NCBI GenBank assembly: GCA_016195045.1
Contig: JACQAJ010000075.1
Coordinates: forward strand, 1 to 9,555
DNA from: Candidatus Azambacteria bacterium
GTDB lineage: Bacteria > Patescibacteriota > Minisyncoccia > GWC2-36-17 > JACQAJ01
DNA: 9,555 bases
Direction of reading: 5' to 3'
Part shown: one piece after another, positions 5,500-9,555 of the stretch
Numbering within the stretch: the stretch's first letter is position 1
How the letters are laid out: every line of letters starts with the position of its first letter
Program-made: the position numbers and the translations under genes
Notes under the pieces: model-generated
Seen by the model: only the letters and a program-made list of their open reading frames with translations
Database searches by the model: none
Told to the model about the DNA's origin: nothing

Positions 5500-5706
5500 C
5501 TACCCGGCGTTGACCGCACTAGGTTTCCCAAGGAAAATACCCAATACCGTCACTATAAAAAATACCGCCATGAGAATCTTTAGAAGATAACAGTAAAATA
5601 AAAATCTCATTTCCGTTAACTTCTCAGCATAGATGGAAATAATCACCTTAGCGACTATACAGATCCATAAACCAACAAACCCTACTACAAATAATGAGGT
5701 ACTCAT
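5500..5706 (-). CDS. Unrecognised two-helix membrane protein (68 aa)
   Basis: The ATG at 5706 follows GGCAGG at five bases, a partial SD. Two hydrophobic helices are clear: residues 4-26 (LFVVGFVGLWICIVAKVIIS) and about 34-60 (FLFYCYLLKILMAVFFIVTV), joined by a short charged loop AEKLTEM. The ends KPSAVNAG and MSTS are short, so it is a small helical-hairpin protein of the cytoplasmic membrane. Such proteins serve as holin-like, toxin or accessory subunits, but no motif chooses among these. It is first in a leftward cluster, two bases before the GTG of the 122-residue gene, with a plausible promoter about 80 bases upstream. Family not recognised. Confidence 0.65.
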   Translation of the reverse strand: MSTSLFVVGFVGLWICIVAKVIISIYAEKLTEMRFLFYCYLLKILMAVFFIVTVLGIFLGKPSAVNAG

Positions 5707-5787
5707 TGTTACCTGCCTTTCTTTTTTTAAACTTTATACACACATTTCCCTGTGTACTTGGGCCAACTCAAACAAGTCGGTAGTTTT

Positions 5788-5816
5788 AAAATAACATACA
5801 TAATAATTTAAGTCAA
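5788..5816 (-). promoter_or_regulatory. Possible promoter of the membrane-protein cluster
   Basis: On the minus strand TTGACT (5811-5816) is followed after 17 bases by TATTTT (5788-5793). The -35 matches consensus at five positions and the -10 at four. A leader of roughly 75 bases follows and contains an operator-like ACACA-GGGAAA-TGTGT inverted repeat about 30 bases before the start codon. Both are predictions from consensus only. Confidence 0.45.
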
Positions 5817-5861
5817 ATTTAATTAAAATAACGATAGGAAAGTCGTTCCCACTTCTCGTAT

Positions 5862-5906
5862 CTGTCATTCTGACTCCCCCGCCTTGCGGGGGGCTCAAGA
5901 TGACAG
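5862..5906. repeat. Palindromic repeat, GC-rich core (ends CTGTCAT/ATGACAG)
   Basis: CTGTCAT (5862-5868) pairs with ATGACAG (5900-5906), and the core CCCCCGC pairs with GCGGGGG around CTT. The ends match those of the CTGTCATTCCGG family at 2175 and 4836, but the core differs, so it is a related or composite repeat. It creates a spurious minus-strand frame that is not called as a gene. Confidence 0.8.
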
Positions 5907-5940
5907 TCTGAATGGTTTACCATTTTAATATTTTTGATTT

Positions 5941-6008
5941 TGCGCCCAATTTGTCCAGATTTTTCATCGGAAAAATATGGATACAAATTGTAGTGCCGCA
6001 TCGGCGCA
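5941..6008. repeat. Nested hairpin in gene-free region
   Basis: CAATTTGTCCA (5947-5957) and ATTTTT (5959-5964) pair with AAAAAT (5971-5976) and TGG-AT-ACAAATTG (5978-5990), loop CATCGG. TGCGCC (5941-5946) can also pair with GGCGCA (6003-6008). Unlike its neighbours this hairpin is AT-rich and has small bulges, as in a structured RNA. Confidence 0.65.
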
Positions 6009-6034
6009 TTTTGATCTTTGATTTTTAATCTTTG

Positions 6035-6059
6035 TCCGCCCCCGCAAAGCGGAGGCGGA
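6035..6059. repeat. GC-rich hairpin
   Basis: TCCGCC-C-CCGC (6035-6045) pairs with GCGG-A-GGCGGA (6049-6059) around AAA with a single C/A mismatch. No T-run follows on either strand. It belongs to the hairpin cluster at 5862-6158. Confidence 0.75.
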
Positions 6060-6076
6060 TGGCTTAAATGGTGGTC

Positions 6077-6158
6077 TCTCGCCTGTTTCCCTGAGAGATT
6101 TCACCAAGGACAGCCCTTGGGAATTCGTAAAGGGCGGTCATTGGTGAAACAGGCGAGA
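6077..6158. repeat. 82-bp imperfect palindrome downstream of the HEPN gene
   Basis: TCTCGCCTGTTTC (6077-6089) pairs exactly with GAAACAGGCGAGA (6146-6158). A 13-base bulge follows on the left side, after which ACCAA pairs with TTGGT and GACAGCCCTT pairs, with one mismatch, with AAGGGCGGTC. AATGACAG follows on the right, the same end as in the dispersed repeat family. It lies just past the HEPN stop and could end or stabilise that transcript. Confidence 0.8.
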
Positions 6159-6179
6159 ATGACAGAGGTGATGGATTAC

Positions 6180-6647
6180 TTATTCTATAGTTAGATCAAA
6201 TTTTTGAGGAGATTCTAAAACTTGTTTTATGGCAGAGAGAAATATCTCGAAATCGTCTAAATGTTCAGATAAAATTTGACGTATTTCTTCAGACGTAATT
6301 TCAGCATAAAAATGAGTTAATCTGTTACGATAACCAGCCATACGTATCAAGACATTATTGGCAAAGCCTTTTTCAATAATTCCAAATTCACCTAATTTCT
6401 TGGCGATTTCTTTGTATTCGGTTGTTCGACCACCTTCAATACGAGAAAGGATATGGGCACCGATATGGAAAATACCTTCTAAAGATTCTCGTAATCTTAA
6501 TTTGGCAATATCAAAATAACCCTTTTGCTCATCGGAAAATTCTACTATTGAAAGAGCGTTAATTTCCCGTAATTTTTTAATATCTTTAGTAATTCCATCT
6601 AAACGAGGAATAATAGATTGTGATTTGAGTGGTATTCTTTTTATCAT
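6180..6647 (-). CDS. hepT: HEPN-domain RNase toxin (HepT-like, DUF86 type)
   Basis: The 155-residue, mostly helical protein carries the HEPN signature R-x4-H-x-Y as R107-NRLT-H112-F-Y114, inside the typical helix context MAGYRNRLTHFYAEI. In characterised HepT toxins the R and H form the RNase active site of a dimer, and the Tyr is the residue AMPylated by the partner to silence the toxin. A conserved-looking region RESLEGIFHIGAHILSRIEG (53-72) matches the family's second helix. The gene lies 18 bases after the nucleotidyltransferase gene on the same strand, the antitoxin-first order seen in many such pairs. The ATG at 6647 has no SD, so coupled translation is plausible. The 155-residue length is slightly above the typical 110-145. 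Toxin activity is inferred from motif and neighbour. Confidence 0.87.
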   Translation of the reverse strand: MIKRIPLKSQSIIPRLDGITKDIKKLREINALSIVEFSDEQKGYFDIAKLRLRESLEGIFHIGAHILSRIEGGRTTEYKEIAKKLGEFGIIEKGFANNVLIRMAGYRNRLTHFYAEITSEEIRQILSEHLDDFEIFLSAIKQVLESPQKFDLTIE

Positions 6648-6665
6648 GATTATTAAGTAATAGGT

Positions 6666-7088
6666 CTATACTATCCGTTCAAGGACAGTTTGATTAAATT
6701 GGTTGAGAATTACTTTAAAATCACGAAATAAGGCTAGTGTACGTTCTTCAAAATTAAGACGAAAATCCGGCGATATTTCAAAGAGCACTTTTCCGTGAAT
6801 AATGGCATCAACTTGCAATTCAAGTGAAGTACGTTCAAGAAAAATAATATCGATTGTCCGAAAATCACCCAAATCAAAAGCACTAGAAAAAATATCATAA
6901 AGAGTCTGGTAAATATCAGTGGTATTACCTTTGACAATCTCTGGATTATTAAAAACAATTCCAATATCAATATCACTACCTGGTCCAGCAACACCTTCTG
7001 CTTGAGAACCAAAAAGATAAACTAAACCAATCTGAAGATCCATCAGTCTTTCTCTGGAAATTTCATTTTTCTGTATATTTAATATCAT
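6666..7088 (-). CDS. mntA: Minimal nucleotidyltransferase antitoxin (MntA-like)
   Basis: The start chosen is the ATG at 7088 (MILNIQKNEISRERL); a TTG at 7106 would add six residues. The product of about 140 residues has the DNA polymerase beta-type core: FGSQAEGVAGPGSDIDIG, where the GS of the nucleotide loop and the two metal-binding aspartates of SDID are intact, and a third aspartate in RTIDIIFLE. Proteins of this class transfer AMP from ATP to the HEPN toxin tyrosine and so neutralise it. The C-terminal part (ERTLALFRDFKVILNQF) is helical. The stop is 18 bases before the HEPN start. No SD is present; a poor extended -10 (TGTTACTCT) 10-20 bases before the ATG would give an almost leaderless mRNA, but that is weak. 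Substrate specificity is inferred from the family. Confidence 0.87.
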   Translation of the reverse strand: MILNIQKNEISRERLMDLQIGLVYLFGSQAEGVAGPGSDIDIGIVFNNPEIVKGNTTDIYQTLYDIFSSAFDLGDFRTIDIIFLERTSLELQVDAIIHGKVLFEISPDFRLNFEERTLALFRDFKVILNQFNQTVLERIV

Positions 7089-7121
7089 ATAAAAAGAGTA
7101 ACACAAAAAATGCTGTAATTC

Positions 7122-7152
7122 AATGGAAATTAGAAATGGAAATTAGAAATGA
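7122..7152. repeat. 13-bp tandem repeat upstream of the MNT gene
   Basis: AATGGAAATTAGA is repeated exactly (7122-7134, 7135-7147) with a partial third unit AATGA. It lies 34-64 bases before the antitoxin ATG, in its likely promoter region. The 13-bp unit size is the same as at 608-633, but the sequence is unrelated. Confidence 0.85.
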
Positions 7153-7232
7153 TTTAATAAAACCGCCTTACAGATCACTGACTTCCCCTCTTCACCAACA
7201 GAGACGAATGATTTTATCGAAAAATACTTGGC

Positions 7233-7279
7233 TAACAAGGTTTCGCCTTGTAAGAAAATTACAAGGCGAAACCTTGTTA
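7233..7279. repeat. 20-bp perfect palindrome between uvrD and the MNT gene
   Basis: TAACAAGGTTTCGCCTTGTA (7233-7252) and its exact reverse complement (7260-7279) flank a seven-base loop AGAAAAT. Each arm is itself partly palindromic (AAGG-TTTCG-CCTT), so it can also fold as two small hairpins. The flanks have no strong T-run. It lies about 75 bases past the uvrD stop. The rest of 7153-7353 holds no credible gene. Confidence 0.9.
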
Positions 7280-7353
7280 TTGAGGGAGTTGCCAGTTTGA
7301 AGGATTATTTATCCAACCAAAGCCGCGTATTTTGAGATAAATCAATCGGCTCT

Positions 7354-9291
7354 CTACTCCAAATCCACATCAATAACGCTGTTTTTGAGATCGTAAAAAT
7401 CTGATGAGAGTTGATTATTGGTTTCAACATAGGTCACTAAATGCGTTGGAATATCAGCTAAAAATCTTGATGGAAGGTTATTTTGCCGTTTACCATAAAG
7501 GACTCGTGATTCGGCGTAAAGAAGCCAGACTTTTTTCTTAGCTCGAGTTATGGCGACATAACAAAGTCGTCGTTCTTCTTCCAACTCTTCGGAACTTTGT
7601 TTACTCCGCGAATGGGGAAAAATATTATCTTCCATTCCCGGAATAAAAACTTCCGTAAATTCCAATCCCTTAGCCGAATGAATGGTCATCAAACGAACGG
7701 CGTCTTGATTATATTCTTCATCTTCATTAGAAGCCAAGGTAATACTATCAAGCAAAGAAGAAAGGGCTTCGGTAATTGGCAAGGAATCGTAATGAACGGC
7801 GGCCGAAACTAATTCCGAGACATTTTCCCAACGATTGGCTCCTTCAAGCTTATCTTCGAGATAATACTTTTCCAAACCCGTCACCTTGACCACTTCTTTA
7901 ATAAAACTAGAGAGATTGTAGGCAGGCATCTTCTGACGCAAGGACTCAATCAAGAACAAAAATTCTTGAATCTGTTTACTCGTAATATTATTTTCAAAAA
8001 ATTTCTGAAGAGAAACTTTGCCAATCCCTCGAGGTGGCGTAGCGGCAATTCTGGAAAAATTAACCCGATCCTGGGGGTTAATAATAAAACGAAGATAGGA
8101 AAGAACATCTTTCACTTCCTTCCGCTCATAAAACTTAAAACCGCCCACGACGACATAGGGCATTCGATGATAGACCAATGCTTCTTCAATGGCCCGTGAT
8201 TGAGCATTGGTTCGATAAAGCACCGCAAAATCAGAAAACGTATATTTTTTTTCTTTAACGGCTTCCTTAATAATTTGAGTAATAAAGAAAGCTTCGTGAG
8301 TTTCGCTGGCCGTAATCGCCATAAAAACTTTTTCCCCCTCGCCTCGGTTAGTAAATAAATTTTTCTCGAGACGGGCTTTATTCTTACTGATCAAAGCATT
8401 AGCCACGGAAAGAATATTCCCGGTCGAACGATAATTTTCCTCGAGGGTTACAATTTTAGTATTGGCAAAAGTTTTTTCAAAATTAAGAATATTTCTCACA
8501 TCGGCTTGGCGCCAACCATAAATCGCTTGATCCATATCCCCGACCACACAAATATTCTGATGTTTGGCCGAAAGCAAACGAACTAAAGAATATTGAGCAA
8601 AATTAGTATCTTGGTACTCATCAATTAAAAGATAATGAAAAAGATTTTGATAGAACTCCTTAACCGGACTATGATTTTCTAAAAGAAGGACGGTCTGCAT
8701 AATCATATCGTCAAAATCAACCGCGTTTTGTTCTTTCAACATTTTTTGATAAGTCCCATAAACCTGATGAACGACTTTCATAAAAGGATCATTTAAAATA
8801 TCATCAGGATTTTCTGGCTGAGCTAATTTATTCTTTAATTTTGAAATCATCGCTAGTAACAACTCTGGCGGAAAACGTTTTTCATCTATTTTATATTTTT
8901 CCGTGATAATTTTAATTAATTTTAATTGATCTCGTTCATCGAAAATAATAAAAGATGAGGTATAACCAATTTTGACCGCATGAAGACGAAGAATTCCTAA
9001 ACAAAGAGAATGAAAAGTTCCCACTGAAAGCGCCGATAAACTATGAGCATAACCATGATCAACGAGAATCTTATTGATACGTTCTTTCATTTCCCGAGCC
9101 GCTTTATTGGTAAAAGTAACTGCGCAGATATTGATCGGCGAAATTTCTTTAACGATAATTAGATAAGCAATGCGACTGGTTAAGACTAAGGTCTTGCCCG
9201 AACCCGCTCCCGCCACCACTAATAAAGGCCCATCGGTAATTTTGACTGCTTCTCTTTGTTTTTCATTTAATTTTTCGAGAAGTTTGTCCAT
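7354..9291 (-). CDS. UvrD/PcrA-type DNA helicase (superfamily 1A)
   Basis: The protein is a 3'-to-5' single-stranded-DNA translocase of the UvrD/PcrA/Rep group, used in nucleotide excision repair, mismatch repair and clearing of replication blocks. The ATG at 9291 (MDKLLEKLNEKQREAV) is preferred; an in-frame TTG at 9324 would prefix LPCFLALLFP, encoded by a repeat array. Motifs in order: Q motif LNEKQREAV, I VVAGAGSGKT (25-34), Ia AVTFTNKAAREMKERI (57-72), II LLIDEYQD (221-228), III GDMDQAIYGWRQA (251-263), IV LEENYRST (283-290), V LMTIHSAKGLEF (534-545), VI RRLCYVAITRAKK (574-586). At 645 residues it is shorter than the usual 720-750 and ends about 60 residues after motif VI, so the C-terminal RNA-polymerase-binding Tudor-like domain appears to be missing. 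The D-M-D-Q-A form of motif III differs from the common D-D-D-Q-S. No SD is present. UvrD and PcrA cannot be told apart here. Confidence 0.95.
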   Translation of the reverse strand: MDKLLEKLNEKQREAVKITDGPLLVVAGAGSGKTLVLTSRIAYLIIVKEISPINICAVTFTNKAAREMKERINKILVDHGYAHSLSALSVGTFHSLCLGILRLHAVKIGYTSSFIIFDERDQLKLIKIITEKYKIDEKRFPPELLLAMISKLKNKLAQPENPDDILNDPFMKVVHQVYGTYQKMLKEQNAVDFDDMIMQTVLLLENHSPVKEFYQNLFHYLLIDEYQDTNFAQYSLVRLLSAKHQNICVVGDMDQAIYGWRQADVRNILNFEKTFANTKIVTLEENYRSTGNILSVANALISKNKARLEKNLFTNRGEGEKVFMAITASETHEAFFITQIIKEAVKEKKYTFSDFAVLYRTNAQSRAIEEALVYHRMPYVVVGGFKFYERKEVKDVLSYLRFIINPQDRVNFSRIAATPPRGIGKVSLQKFFENNITSKQIQEFLFLIESLRQKMPAYNLSSFIKEVVKVTGLEKYYLEDKLEGANRWENVSELVSAAVHYDSLPITEALSSLLDSITLASNEDEEYNQDAVRLMTIHSAKGLEFTEVFIPGMEDNIFPHSRSKQSSEELEEERRLCYVAITRAKKKVWLLYAESRVLYGKRQNNLPSRFLADIPTHLVTYVETNNQLSSDFYDLKNSVIDVDLE

Positions 9292-9302
9292 GGGAAATAG
9301 TA

Positions 9303-9412
9303 AAGCAAGGAAGCAAGGAAGCAATAAAACAAGAAAACAAAGAAAGAAACAAAGAATTATTTATTTGCTTTCTTGCTTACTTGTTTTCTTGTTTTCTTGC
9401 TTTATTGTTTTA
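9303..9412. repeat. Head-to-head arrays of 8-bp repeats between copA-like gene and uvrD
   Basis: Units read AAGCAAGG, AAGCAAGG, AAGCAATA, AAACAAGA, AAACAAAG (9303-9342) and, on the other side, TTGCTTTC, TTGCTTAC, TTGTTTTC, TTGTTTTC, TTGCTTTA, TTGTTTTA (9365-9412). The two halves are reverse complements of one degenerate motif; 9322-9340 matches the reverse complement of 9389-9407 at 18 of 19 bases. The array runs into the last codons of the CopA-like gene and occupies the region just upstream of the uvrD ATG, so it makes up the only space available for a uvrD promoter. Confidence 0.8.
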
Positions 9413-9555
9413 TTGTAAATCTTTTAATCCTTAGGCTATTTCCCACAACGCTAACGCTGGAGAAAGCCATCGCTGCCGCCGCAATCATTGGGTTTAATAA
9501 ACCGAAAGCCGCTAATGGCAAAGCCACGATGTTATAGAAAAAAGCCCAGAACATA
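9402..9555 (-). CDS. Copper-type P1B ATPase, C-terminal fragment (CopA-like)
   Basis: The frame enters from the right edge and ends with TAA at 9402-9404, giving about 50 residues starting MFWAFFYN. These are the last two membrane helices of a P1B-1 ATPase, which exports Cu(I) from the cytoplasm at the cost of ATP. The copper-site signatures are both intact: YN-IVAL-P (YNx4P, helix 7) and M-AF-SS-VSVVG-N (Mx2SSx5N, helix 8). The usual short basic end (SLRIKR) follows, plus a few residues (FTIKQ) encoded by the 8-bp repeat array. The catalytic DKTGT domain and N-terminal metal-binding domain lie outside the window. Metal selectivity follows from these residues; the full gene could not be inspected. 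Confidence 0.9.
   Translation of the reverse strand, partial: MFWAFFYNIVALPLAAFGLLNPMIAAAAMAFSSVSVVGNSLRIKRFTIKQ

Noticed and set aside
5819..6001. 60-codon minus-strand frame in the hairpin cluster
   Set aside because: Its second half is a translation of the palindromic repeat at 5862-5906, and its first half lies in the 5941-6008 hairpin. There is no ribosome site.
6734..7012. 92-codon minus-strand frame inside the MNT gene
   Set aside because: It is an out-of-frame shadow rich in hydrophobic residues from the AT-rich antitoxin gene, which has clear catalytic motifs in its own frame.
9292..9324. TTG start adding LPCFLALLFP to UvrD
   Set aside because: The extra residues are encoded by the 8-bp repeat array; the ATG at 9291 matches the family N-terminus.

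Overview
The window is AT-rich bacterial DNA. All but one of its genes lie on the minus strand; the exception is the tail of a SNF2-type helicase at the left edge. Three lines suggest a small-genome, poorly characterised bacterium, possibly of the Patescibacteria/CPR type: short intergenic regions full of palindromic and short-period tandem repeats, housekeeping genes without Shine-Dalgarno (SD) sequences, and compact versions of conserved proteins. This placement is inference; no rRNA or other taxonomic marker is present.

Layout, left to right: (1) the C-terminus of a SNF2/Swi2 helicase on the plus strand (1-311); (2) a convergent, gene-free gap with hairpins (312-621); (3) an ABC-F ATPase (622-2103, minus); (4) an inverted pair of dispersed palindromic repeats and an 8-bp tandem repeat (2127-2247); (5) three tiny genes (2851 down to 2308, minus) joined by two ATGA start/stop overlaps, each with a strong SD, the last a zinc-ribbon protein; (6) a long inverted repeat with 31-bp perfect arms that touches the typA stop codon; (7) the translation GTPase TypA/BipA (3008-4822, minus); (8) a repeat in the typA leader, a probable typA promoter and a leftward terminator; (9) an unrecognised small cluster (5022-5706, minus): a two-helix membrane protein, a 122-residue protein and a possible 26-residue peptide; (10) about 300 bp without a credible gene, holding four separate hairpins (5862-6158); (11) a HEPN/nucleotidyltransferase toxin-antitoxin pair (6180-7088, minus); (12) a 20-bp perfect palindrome; (13) a compact UvrD/PcrA helicase (7354-9291, minus); (14) an inverted array of 8-bp repeats; (15) the C-terminus of a copper-type P1B ATPase (9402-9555, minus).

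The conserved genes serve translation (ABC-F, TypA), DNA repair or remodelling (SNF2, UvrD) and metal export (CopA-like) and do not form one pathway. The two less ordinary parts are the SD-rich three-gene micro-operon, whose first gene is only 48 codons long, and the unrecognised membrane-protein cluster with an internal 22-bp direct repeat. Nearly every intergenic region carries its own long palindrome. No rRNA, tRNA, CRISPR array, transposase or integrase was seen.
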